From Periconia sp. R9002 (taxonomy: Eukaryota > Ascomycota > Dothideomycetes > Pleosporales > Periconiaceae), in contig JAMAHW010000049.1 in assembly GCA_023627715.1 (NCBI GenBank), forward strand, positions 124,001-188,000: DNA of 64,000 nucleotides, given 5' to 3'. The position numbers and the translations under genes are program-made. This document shows, piece by piece, positions 21,180 to 31,554 of the stretch; the first letter of the stretch is position 1; each line of letters opens with the position of its first letter. The notes beneath the pieces are model-generated. The model was not told the DNA's origin. It saw nothing but the letters and a program-made list of their open reading frames with translations, and searched no databases.

Positions 21180-23731
21180 CTCGCCGCAACGCCCCGTCGC
21201 ATGGTTACATTCTGCATTTTATAATTAGATCCGCCCACGACTCGAATACTCATCTTTTCCACTTCGCATTAATTGACAGCAAAACACCAAACATGGCCCT
21301 AGTCATGATCGCGAATGTCACCGCGTTTGCAGCATGAAACTTCTTCACGCAATCCATGCCTCGTCGCATCAATTACCTACTACATGAGCACATGCCTTAT
21401 TTCCAGAGGACCTCGTATTGACACTCTACATTACCCCGAACCCGAGTCACTCCCTCGCCTTGGCAGCTGAAGCGATAAGACTCGCATATGCGACAGCCGT
21501 TTCCCCACTGCAATCTTTGGACAGGTGACGTTCTGGCAGACGGTAAAGTCCGTCACACTCGCCATAGTCGTGCTTCTCAAACCGTACACCATCTCCGAGA
21601 TGCATTTGACAGAAACTCTATTTCCATGATTTTTCCTTTTTCAAATCGTTTCACGACTTGTTTCTAATGCCACTGCACAGCTGGGTCCAGGCTCAACTTC
21701 GGCTTTCCGGTATAATGCAGGCGCGGTGCGTCTCTATCAGTCTAGGTATACGCAAACAGGTCCGCGAGAATGTATATCCGCCTATGAAGACCTTCGCTTT
21801 TCCGCGTCGCCTGGACAGGATTCTGACTAGAATCAATGCACAATCTTAGAAAAAGTATACAGTTATCATCGCAGAGGTATTGTACTACTCCCGGACGCAT
21901 TTCCAGACATACCATGGCAGTCTCTTCAATCAAAGCCAAATACTACTCTCCCAAGGAAAACCTCCGCAGATACCTAAAAAGTATAGACTTGCATGTCAAT
22001 CACCCATCACCCATCCAAACAACAAACATCTACACGTGGTCAAGCACATACCTCCCTCCTTCCCTCCCTCCTCAACGCCCCAGCCACCAGCCACCCACCC
22101 ATAACATACCTCAAAACTCACCCCCACGCACGCACCCACACCCACCTCCTGCATCCATCCATCCATCCACCCTTCAATCCTTCCGCCGTTTCCAGTCCGA
22201 CCGTTGAACCGACCTCGTGGTCTTTTACTTAAGCCCATAGTCTACATACAGTAACAGAGAAATTAGACAGTACCGCACCGACACCCATCCCTGCATGTGA
22301 CCTCGGATCGGATGCACGCACCCGCCTGGTTGGCACCGATTGTTGGATTTGATTGGGTTTGATTGGGTTTTTGGGGGGAGGGTGAGACGGGGTGGGTAGG
22401 TAGGGTTAGGGGTGACTGTGGTAGACCGACCGACCGACCGACTGATAGACGTCCGAGGGGGTGGTTTGTGTAACGTTGTAGAGGTGGGTGGGTATGTGCC
22501 TTCGCCACGTGTAAATTTTTATATAGGTAGATATTGAAGATGGTAAAAGATGAGTGGATAGATAGCTAGAAGTGTTGCTTATTTCACTCAAATTCTTAAT
22601 CTGTTGTTTCGATTGGGAGGGGTGTGAGTGAGATAAAAAAAACATAACAAATGCACACAGACGAAGCTACACTTTCTTTTCCTTTTTTTTAAAACCCCTT
22701 TATTCATATTCCTACTCCTATCTATACCTGCATATGTATGTGTGTATGCTTTTTTCCCCCTGGGTTTCTGAAATTCCGTGCGCACGAACAACTGAAAAGA
22801 TAATATACCCTCCCAACTAGGTAGATAGACAGAGTAAGCAGGCAAGCAAACCAGGCATCCAATCCAGCATTAACAAAAAGATACCTACCTACCCAGCCAC
22901 ACCTAGAAGGGTGTGTGAGAAAGCGAGAGTGAGAATGTACCTAGGTAACAAACAAACAAAAAACAAGGCGAAGCCGCAGCGCAGCACAGCACAGCATAGC
23001 AAGCATAGCCACGCCCACTTCTATACGGTGCGCTCGGGGGCTGAATCTATCTACCTATCTACCTATGTCTATCTCTCTGCCCTTTTCTACTTTCTCCAAC
23101 AACATTCAGTACATTGATGTAGTAAGGCTACCTAACCCAATCCAATCCGAGTACATAATCACCTCTCTGTGTGAATATCTCCTCCACGTTCCGACTTTTG
23201 CGTGATAGGCAGGTATTTCTTTTCCGTAATTGGTCGCCGAAACGAATACGACAACGACACCCCCATCTCACTCCCAGTCACGGCCATCAATCTCACGCTT
23301 AAGAGGCCTGCCTTATGGTAAGCCTTAAACACAACACAGCCTACAAAACGCAACACGTGCGAGAGTTTGCGGTGCTGCGCCGTGTGTAGTACATACCGTA
23401 TATACATATAGGTTAGGTAAAGTAGGGGTGTTAGTTGGCTTTTTGCTTACCTACGTTTTTTTTCTTCTTCTTTTTTTTTTTTTTTTTGCTTCGACGACTA
23501 CGAAGAACTGCGAAACTGCGAAGGGGAGGTTGATGTACCTGATTTGTCGCGTACCTACCTACCTATACATACATGCGCAAATATTGATTTCACAACACCC
23601 GCACGCGCGCATCTCGCCCTTCAAACCAAACCAAAAACAACACCCAGCAATTCTATCGACGACAACAACAACAACCCGTCTCTCACACCTCACAACCCAA
23701 AAACCCCCACCCTCACAAACAACCCCCCAAA
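21180..23731. other. Long intergenic region rich in microsatellites, no gene
   Basis: About 2.5 kb. Holds CCTACC/GGTAGG-type repeats, a (GACC)n run, CCATCCAT repeats around 22150, a poly-T tract at 23471-23487 and a lone telomere-like GGGTTAGGGG near 22402. Many short frames, none with a domain. The last 150 bases, C/A-rich, are the leader of the next small gene. Confidence 0.5.
22424..22442 (+). repeat. (GACC)n microsatellite
   Basis: Just under five perfect GACC units in tandem. Confidence 0.9.
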
Positions 23732-24160
23732 ATGGGTTGCGGCTCCTCGAAACCCGGCTCAAAAACCTACGTCTACCCCCCGGGCCAACAACCCTACCAC
23801 AACCAACCCGCCTACCCCATCCCAGGCACGGTAATCACCGGCGTAGGCTTCAACGGCCGTCCGGGATGGCAGGGCAACTTTCGCAATTTTCACACGTGTA
23901 GGTGCGGCGTGGCGTGTGCGCGGTGTACGCATTGTGGGCATGGGATGAGGCCTCCTGGGTATGGTGGGATGGGGGATGCGGCGGTGTTGGGGGGTGGGTG
24001 TTATGGGGATGGTGGGTATGGAGGGGGATGGGGAGGAGGGGATAGTGGGTTTGGGGGAGGTGGTGGATGGGGAGGGGGGGATAGTGGGTTTGGTGGTGGT
24101 GGAGGAGGAGGAGGAGGAGGGGATAGTGGTGGCGGTGGTGGAGGTGGTGGTGGTGATTAG
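23732..24160 (+). CDS. Small Gly-rich MGC-start protein, predicted N-myristoylated and palmitoylated
   Basis: Single-exon frame of 142 residues starting MGCGSSKPGS, an N-myristoylation plus palmitoylation motif, after a favourable AAAATGG context. Residues 15-50 are Pro/Tyr/Gly-rich (YPPGQQPYHNQPAYP). A CRCGVACARCTHCGHG segment (residues 57-72) carries five cysteines and could bind metal. The C-terminal half is almost pure Gly with repeating GGGDSGFGG units. Architecture parallels the protein at 16115-16357. Its 3' end faces the nitronate monooxygenase gene, 196 bp away. Function is unknown; membrane attachment is inference from the N-terminus. Confidence 0.65.
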   Translation: MGCGSSKPGSKTYVYPPGQQPYHNQPAYPIPGTVITGVGFNGRPGWQGNFRNFHTCRCGVACARCTHCGHGMRPPGYGGMGDAAVLGGGCYGDGGYGGGWGGGDSGFGGGGGWGGGDSGFGGGGGGGGGGDSGGGGGGGGGD

Positions 24161-24356
24161 ATGGGGGTCAAAGAGTTGTGGGTTAGGGACGAGCATGTTG
24201 TTACGATTCTGAATGTTTGAATACACGGGGATGGGTTAGAAGGCGTTTTGATATTTTTGTCAAGGTGTGGGTAAAGATATTTATTTACAATATTGCTTCA
24301 AAAACCTGCTAAATGACGTGAGGTTCTATATTTTCGCCAGAAAAAAGTCATTAAAC

Positions 24357-25550
24357 TCATAGCTTCGCCTTGGACACGATCAAATCGTTGCTGCTGCGCA
24401 GCACCTTGACGGCATCGTTGACGAATTCATCTACGATTTCCTTTGCGGTCTTCTTCTCTGTGACGACGGCGGCGGCCTTGCCCATGAGGAACGGTCGCGC
24501 ATTATCCATTGTGTCGTCGTCAAGATCGTCGCCCAGTTTCTCTAGATCGTGCTCAACGGGAATTATGCCCTTGCTGGTGAGTTCTTTGATCTCGTTTTGC
24601 CTGTTCTCCTCCCAGTTGGCAATGTAGGGGTTCCTGCGTACGCGGAGGGGTCGGCCTGTGAAGATGATGGTCCGGACGTTGTCATCAAAGCCAGCAGTAC
24701 GAACAGCTTCCTGGTGGGCCTTGGGCGCACCGGCTTCCTCTGCAAGAATGAATCGAGTACCGACCCAGACACCGGTCGCGCCAAATGTCAACATGGCAGC
24801 GAGGGACTGGCCGTTGAAAAGACCACCTGCGGCAACAATCTGAACCTGCTCACCCGTCATGGGCGACTTGTATCCTTCAACCATCTTAACGACGGTGGGA
24901 ATGAAGATGGACGTCGGAACATCGCCAGTGTGACCGCCTCCCTCCCCACCCTGGGCGCAGATGATGTCGACGCCGATGTCCAGGCACTTCTTGACGTGCT
25001 TGGGGTGTCCAATCATGTTCATGTAGAGGATGCCATGCTTATGGAGCTTGTCGACAACGGCTTTGGGGGGGACGCCGACGGCGGAAACGAAGAGGCGGGC
25101 GCCAGACTCGATGATGATATCGGTGAGCTCTCCCAGCTTGCCCTTGGTGTAGTCGTAGCTGTAAGCAGGGGGTTCCCGTCAGCGTCTGTCACATGAAGGT
25201 CGGCGTGATTACTCACTTGGTTTTCCTCGCGCTGCCACCGACCTGGGGAAGGAGCAGATCAACACCGAAGGGCGCATTTTTGTCCTTGAGGTAGCTCTTG
25301 AGTTCTGCGATCTGTTCCCTGAGCATATCAGGTGTGTACCCAACACCTCCAATGACACCGAGACCTCCGGCGTTGGTAACGGCAGCGGCCAGCTTAGGTC
25401 CAGCCGCGACGTTCATGCCCGCAAGCAGAACGGGGTGCTGAATCTTTAGCAGGTCGGTGAGCTTTGTGCGGATTTGCTCTGCGCGGCAATTAGCGGATCG
25501 AGCACGTGAATGAAGGGGAACAGGCTGTGAGACATACGTGGTGAAGCCAT
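24357..25550 (-). CDS. Nitronate monooxygenase (2-nitropropane dioxygenase family)
   Basis: FMN-dependent oxidation of alkyl nitronates such as propionate-3-nitronate; 358 residues. Exons are 25538-25550 (13 nt only), 25217-25478 and 24357-25158, with introns of 59 and 58 nt. The first exon encodes just MASP plus one base, so the start is easily missed. TIM-barrel marks: HPVLLAGMNVAAGPKLAAAV (substrate/FMN loop), GGLGVIGGVGYTP, CAQGGEGGGHTGDV with the family's phosphate-binding Gly run, and VAAGGLFNGQSLAAML then FGATGVWVGTRF. The active-site His lies in the GGHTGD segment. Likely detoxification of nitro compounds. Divergent from the folate gene. Confidence 0.92.
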
Positions 25551-25890
25551 GATGGAGGAGGTGGTGTCGATGAGGCAGTGGAGGGGGATTTTGGGATATG
25601 TCAGGGGAAATTGAACAGTGGAACAAGTGAATGTCAGAGAGAAGAAGTGTCACAAGCCGGGAGGCGTAGTTTGTTCTTATGATGCGGAGTCGACATGGCC
25701 GTCTCCCTTCAGATGAACCGAGCCGAGGCAATTTCTTTTGGGAATAGCGCACACCCCACACGGAGAACGTCTGGGGTTGGATCACGTGACAGGCTCGATG
25801 ATGTAAGCACGCATCCGCCAGTTCCAACTACACAGCGCCGTCATCGAGTCACGACCATATAATTTCATTAATTCCCGTTTCTGCTTCGTC
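25551..25890. promoter_or_regulatory. Shared divergent promoter, nitronate monooxygenase and folate enzyme genes
   Basis: 340 bp between two start codons. Nothing else coding is supported; a minus-strand frame across it continues from the first monooxygenase intron and is not real. Confidence 0.4.
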
Positions 25891-27636
25891 ATGGCTAGTT
25901 GTGCTCTCAGGATTTCTCACCCATTGGCCCAAAATACGACCGTTAGTTCACAAATTGGGCGCGTAAACGTTACCCGTCGATTTTACAGCAAAATTTTCAC
26001 TTCCAATGCACGCCGCTCCAAGTCAATATGGAGCCAGTCGAGACCCACGCAGATGACCTCCTCAAAGGCAACAGTAATGAATTCGGCTCTCTGTAAACAA
26101 TCGCTGCCTTCATTCACTCATTTCTGTGGGCAAAATGTTCGATTCCTTCATCAAGCTGCATCACCCATGGAAAACCGTGCGTTTATCGCATTGGGAAGCA
26201 ACCTAGGAGATAGGATAAGCATGATCGAGCAGGCATGTAGAGACATGGATGGTTCCGGGAAAATCAAGGTTGTCCGGACAAGCAGTTTATGGGAGACCAA
26301 AGCAATGTATGTCCAAGATCAAGACAAATTCATCAACGGCGTCTGCGAAGTGAGTGATGATGACCCTTGACCACCTGTCCCGTCTAACAAGGAAAGGTGA
26401 AAACTTCGCTATCTCCACTAGCTTTGTTGGATGAACTTCAGGCTATTGAGAACAAAATGGGACGTGTCAAAATCATTGATAAAGGGCCGAGAAACATTGA
26501 TCTAGACATCTTGCTCTACAATGACTTGGTCTACTCCGACGAAAGGCTAACAATACCCCACGCTCTCATGTTGGAGCGTGAATTCGTCCTTCGACCTCTT
26601 TGCGAGTATGTATCAGCTGGTGTGGATGGCATAATGTTCACTAATCAACGATAGGTTGATTCCCGAAGCAAGCTTACCAGCAAAAGCAAATCTTCCCACT
26701 GGTTCATTGCAATCTCATCTTATGGAACTACCAGTTTCGAAAGAACCGCTTTCTCCTCTTACTCGTCTATGTCCTTCTCTGCCAGACATTACAGCCACCC
26801 GGTCAGACCGGGATACCCGCATCATGGCTATTCTCAACATTACACCAGATTCCTTTTCCGATGGAGGCCAGAACTACGGTAAAAACTTGCACAACTTGCC
26901 CAGTAAAATCAAATCGGCTATAGAGGATGGGGCAACAATCTTGGATGTGGGCGGGCTGTCGACGCGTCCCGGTTCTAATCAGCATTCTTCAGAGGTGGAG
27001 ATTGACCGTGTTATTCCCGTCATTAAACTCATTAGAGAGCTACCGGAAGCCAAAGACATAGCGATTAGTATTGACACATATCGTGCAGAGGTCGCGAGGC
27101 AAGCGGTTGAAGCCGGCGCAGACATTGTCAATGACGTAAGTGCCGGCTTACTGGATGATGACATGCTTCCCACTGTCGCACAGCTTGGCTGTACAATATG
27201 TCTGATGCACATGCGTGGAACGCCAGAGACAATGAACTCATTGGCACAATATCCTGACGGCGTTGTTGAAACCGTGGGCCGGGAATTGCTTGATCGTGTC
27301 CGTGCTGCTGAAGCAGCTGGCATTCGACGATGGCGCATAATCCTCGATCCGGGCATCGGATTTGCAAAAAACCAGAAACAGAATCTTGAACTGCTTAGAC
27401 GACTCGGCGAGTTGCGCGATTATCCCGGGTTACAGGGTCTTCCGTGGCTTGTAGGAACAAGCAGGAAGAAGTTCATAGGCGATATCACTGGCGATGCAAA
27501 ACCTTCGGACCGCGTGGGAGGTACCGGGGCAGCGATTACGGCAGCGATCCAGGGAGGCGCCGATATTGTCCGGGTGCATGATACGAAGATCATGGCAAAG
27601 GTTGCAAAAATGGCCGATGCAATCTGGCGAGTCTAA
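25891..27636 (+). CDS. fol1: Bifunctional HPPK-DHPS folate biosynthesis protein
   Basis: Carries 6-hydroxymethyl-7,8-dihydropterin pyrophosphokinase and dihydropteroate synthase activities, making dihydropteroate for folate. 549 residues from exons 25891-26349, 26397-26605 and 26655-27636 (introns 47 and 49 nt). The first ~85 residues are rich in Arg/Ser and nearly free of acids, a mitochondrial presequence as expected for yeast-type Fol1. HPPK begins at NRAFIALGSNLGDR and has the signature KGPRNIDLDILLYND. DHPS follows with MAILNITPDSFSDGG, ILDVGGLSTRPGS, SIDTYRAEVA, ILDPGIGFAKN and GTSRKKFIG, all complete. The N-terminal dihydroneopterin aldolase domain of trifunctional yeast Fol1 is absent; the presequence is followed directly by HPPK. 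Its stop codon is only 27 bp from the convergent regulator gene. Confidence 0.95.
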
Positions 27637-27663
27637 ACACATCGCAGGAAACAATTCAGCTGT

Positions 27664-30261
27664 TTAAAAGACGCGGTCCAAATCATGAAATAGATCGTGC
27701 CATCCAAGTGGTACATGTCTCAGATTCAGACCCGGGAAATCCCACTCAAACACGAATTGGCTGGGTACATAACCCTGAAAATCGTCTTCTGCTTGTCCGT
27801 CTTCGCGCTCAACATCGTCGATGCTCAACTGCTGTTCCCGTACCATGTGCTCCCTGAGCGCACTCTCGCATTTCTCAATGCTCGTTCGGAGAATCTTGAG
27901 ATAGGAAGTGTTGCCGCTATTACTGACTGTGACTCGTGTAAGTTCCTCTAGTACTCTGTATGCGTCCCGGAGCAGGAGCAGAACATCAGGTAACGGATCC
28001 CGTAGAAGAAGCGACAACTTCAATACGAGCAAGACGGTGAAAGCGCACTTGGCCCAAACGAAATCCATGGTCCACTTGAATACAGAAAGGTACGGAGGTG
28101 GGGAATCACTTTCTGGTGATGATGAACTTGTGCGAGGGGTTTCCAAGAGATGATGCAAATGGCGGACGGCTGCTTCTTTGGCGATGCGAACCATGTCGCG
28201 CTGGAAATCGGTCATGATCGCTATACTTTCGATGCCGGAGTTGGAGAGCGCCTTGAGATGCAAAGTTATCAGCGCCCAGTTGTATTGAATGCGCAAGTTC
28301 AGCAACGCCATCTCCCTTGTATGGTCCTGTGTCCCTGACGAGACGATCTCACTCCATTCCTCAAGCCAGAGAGCGAGCTCTACCGCGGTTCCTTGGACGG
28401 TGGAGCGGAGCTGTATCTCGGATGCAAGCGAGGTGCTCGAATGTTGTTGCGTAATGATTGTATACGCATTGGCGCGGATCATGTTGAGTTCAATCTGAGA
28501 CAGCAGTCGAAAATCCACCGCCGTGCGTTCGGGGTGCTTGACAAGTAGGCGAACACGGCGTGACGAGATGCGAAGCGTTATAGCTGGAGACTTGCCACCA
28601 TCGAGGGAGAAACTGCGCACATGTCAATACCAATCGGCATTCCATTTCGCGGAACTCCAACGTACAACAACTCCATGTTGCAAATACCATGCCAAACCCT
28701 CGCCAGTCGATACAATTCCTTTTCCTCATCGCCTACCGGTGCGCCAGTCCCACGACTCGACGCTTTCGCTACTAACTTCTCCACCGCGTCCGGCAAGCCC
28801 AATAGCATCGAAAATCTCAGCGCGAGCGCAAGATACACCAAGCCGTCATCGGAGTACCCAGCCTTCAAAGTAATAGCTTGGACAGTCTCAAGAGAAGGGA
28901 TTGTCGTGCTAACCAGGACGCGAGTTAGATGTTCGCGCAGGCAGAGGGACAGACGGTGATAGGTGGCGGATTTGGAGCCTTCTTCGGCGCGACAACCAAT
29001 GCTTACGATGCTATCGAAGAGGTAGGCGCTGCGAATCGCGACGGACTGCAAAGTGTCCTTCTTTCCGCAGAAGATTGGAACGAGGAAGTGCTATGGCTCG
29101 TATTAGCATAATTCGAGGATTGCCCAGAGCAGATCAGTAGTTGGAAATGTTCGCATACACTACCCGAGAAGAAGCTATGCTAGAGTCAGCTAAACAACTT
29201 CTATCGCATGAAAGACTCATCCAGATCTTACCTCTGGAAATAAAAAGAAGCCTGCTCCCAACTTATCAGCCCTTTGTCCACCGCCGTAGCTGACGACGAC
29301 GAAGACCCCCCATCACCCGCCAATAAATGCGTAAAGTCGCCACCACTCAAGTTATGCAGTACCTGCGTCGACGTCGTGGTCGTAGTCGTCAGTGTTGGAG
29401 AAGCCCCCATCATCTGATGCGATGCAGGCCCTAACTCAAACTCACTCCGCGTCTCCTGCGTCCTCCCCGCTACGGGTGTCGTATTATAAGCAATGACAGT
29501 CTCACTCCCATCTCTCCTTCGTCCCGGCAATTCCACATGCACATCCATTGCTGCTGAACTCGATCCCCCCCCTCTTCTTGTATTCTCTTGAACCACGTTC
29601 TGTCTCTGCGACGCCGATACAATATTCCTCAAACTCTCCACCTCAGCCTCGAGTTTCTCGAACCGCTGGATGGTGGCTGTGATGATGTCTTTGCTGCTGC
29701 TGCCATGTTCGAAGTACCGGCATTCGGTGTCGTTTCGGGAGCAGCGCGCGCAGGGGTGTTGGCCGTCGCAGCGAACCTTTTTATCTCGTTAATTAAATGC
29801 TTGTTGTGAAGATCAAAGATAATATCGTTAAGAAATTAGACATGAATGTTTTTGCGCTAAGACGAGGTCGAGTACAACCAATGGCCCAGACCGCGTACAT
29901 CATGTGTAAGTGTATGCTTGCTCCATAAAAATTTCTCCACATCTTGTCCTCCATGCAAGAAGGAGCTTCCCCACACAAAGGAAAAAGCAATCGTCATTTC
30001 GCGTCTCCCACCTCCACAAATCACCTCCACACCAACTCCCTTCAACAAACCCCCCAACCCCCAAAAAAACATAAAAAAAAACACGCACAATTCCTTGCAT
30101 GCAAGTGTACATGGCATACATACCTTCGACCCCCTACACCCAACACAAGCATGAATCGCGCGGCGTTTGCGCACATGACCACCCTCACCCTCAGCCTCCC
30201 CACCACCACCTGCACCACCACTACCTCCTCCGTCCTGCTCGTGATGCCGTTGATGCATCAT
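27664..30261 (-). CDS. Zn2Cys6 transcription factor, five exons including a 16-nt microexon
   Basis: Nuclear regulator of 692 residues. Exons: 30124-30261, 29232-29776, 29159-29174 (16 nt), 28631-29090 and 27664-28583. The zinc cluster is split by a 347-nt intron after GCRGSK; joined it reads C39-X2-C42-X6-C49-X5-C55-X2-C58-X6-C65. That intron ends in AAG, an uncommon acceptor, but no other site restores the cluster. A coiled-coil stretch (RFEKLEAEVESLRNIV) follows. The microexon supplies SFFSGS, linking ASFYFQ to HFLVPIFCG, the conserved start of the fungal TF middle region. The 47-nt last intron joins NGMPI to AITLRISSRRVRLL, aligning with the usual GRP-x-ESIRQCR segment. Target genes are unknown. 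Convergent with the folate gene. Confidence 0.8.
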
Positions 30262-31003
30262 ACTAATCTCTTAGCCTCAAATCTCTCTCTTTCCCTCTCA
30301 AAAATAAGAACAAAAAAAAAGAACCGTGCGTGGCGTAACGTGAGCGTGTCGTGTGCAAGCATCGGTAACTTCGTGCGAAACGTGGGGCGACTTTGCATAA
30401 TATACCCCAGGTTTTGGCGAGTTGGCGATCGGCCCGACGTTAGGGGTAGCTAGCGGGGAATTGAGGGGGCGGTAAGTATTAGTGGGTTAAGCTAGCTATA
30501 TCCATATTGTAGTCTAGGCCCGATGGAAAGGGCGCGGGTTGGGGTCGCGGGAGGGACGATGCGTGATGGAGGATGGGGTGGGTGGGTGTCGGCGATTGAC
30601 ATGGGGAGGGGGGGGTGCCGAGGTTAGGGTGTGTGGGTGTCGGGTCGGTGTTTGCTGGGTGCGAGGGATATGGAGGGAGATGGAGCGTAATGTGGATTGT
30701 GGAGGGCTTATAGGATGTGGGATGGGGTAGATTTGCCATTCATAGGTAGGTGGGATTTTTTTGGGTTAGGGATATGTGGTGGATGTTTCCGTAAGGACAT
30801 AGAAGTATAAGCACCGCCTACGTATGCGCGTAGAAGCATGCAGATGTATTCGAACAAACTTTGTACATTCATAGAATAGTAGGTGGTCTGTCTTTTTTAT
30901 GTTTCATTCATTCTAGGTACATATGCACATATCTGATTTTAGCTTACTTTAATGGTTCCCTATTCATCATTGGTAACATGTACGCACTAATTCCCCCCTT
31001 TCG

Positions 31004-31026
31004 AAAAAAAAAAAAAAAAAAAAAAA
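31004..31026 (+). repeat. Poly-A homopolymer, 23 nt
   Basis: Uninterrupted run of 23 A on the plus strand. Confidence 0.95.
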
Positions 31027-31124
31027 GTCAAAAAACACACAAACATCAAATCCCCCAGCTCTCACTCTCCTTTTCCCGCATACAAAAAAAAAAGATATAT
31101 AATATATACAAGTACATGACCTCA

Positions 31125-31347
31125 AAAAGAATCCGCCCACCCGCGGACCAGAAACCCCCAGCGCTACCAGTCTTAGTCCGTAGCGGTTCAAGTATGACGC
31201 CTTTGAAGCCGGGTGGTTGTCTGATTTACTGCCCACAAGCACGGGTCTTTGCATCCTACTACCGCAAATGGATCAATGCAGGCTCGAACCTGCGCACTTT
31301 TTGCGAAACGAGGGGGAATGGCGTGGTCCCCGCTCGGCCAGTGCGCG
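31125..31347 (-). other. tRNA-derived segment with Pol III A- and B-box-like motifs (possible SINE or tRNA relic)
   Basis: On the minus strand TGGCCGAGCGG (31330-31340) matches the A-box consensus of Leu/Ser-type tRNAs, and GGTTCGAGCC (31281-31290) matches the B-box about 40-50 nt downstream, tRNA-like spacing. The flanks do not form an acceptor stem and no anticodon stem can be drawn, so it is not an intact tRNA. GCGCACT and AGTGCGC enclose the segment between the boxes as a perfect 7-bp stem. A TTTTT run on the minus strand near 31125 could terminate Pol III. The outer limits are approximate. Confidence 0.35.
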
Positions 31348-31554
31348 GCTCGGTTGGCTTGTTTAGTTGGGAAAGTTTGTGAATTAAGAGGTATATATAC
31401 AGATAGATAAATAGTGGTAGGTGGAATTGTAGGTAGGTAGGGAGGTGGGTAGCAAGTGGTGGTTGTGGTGAGAGGATGAACTCGGACCACCACCATTGCG
31501 TCACGCGTGCTACCCTACCCGTTGTTTACCTCTTTCGTTTCGTGTCCTATGTAC

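Larger units (their letters stand above)
30262..31554. other. Intergenic, contains a tRNA/SINE-like segment and a poly-A tract
   Basis: No protein gene is supported. The sequence is G-rich on the plus strand at 30500-30740 and then AT-rich. The structured segment at 31125-31347 is listed separately. Confidence 0.4.

Noticed and set aside
22399..22411. Telomere-like GGGTTAGGGG word
   Set aside because: Only one unit among GGTAGG repeats; not an array.
31251..31347. Functional tRNA-Leu/Ser on the minus strand
   Set aside because: A- and B-box motifs exist, but no 7-bp acceptor stem or anticodon arm can be formed.
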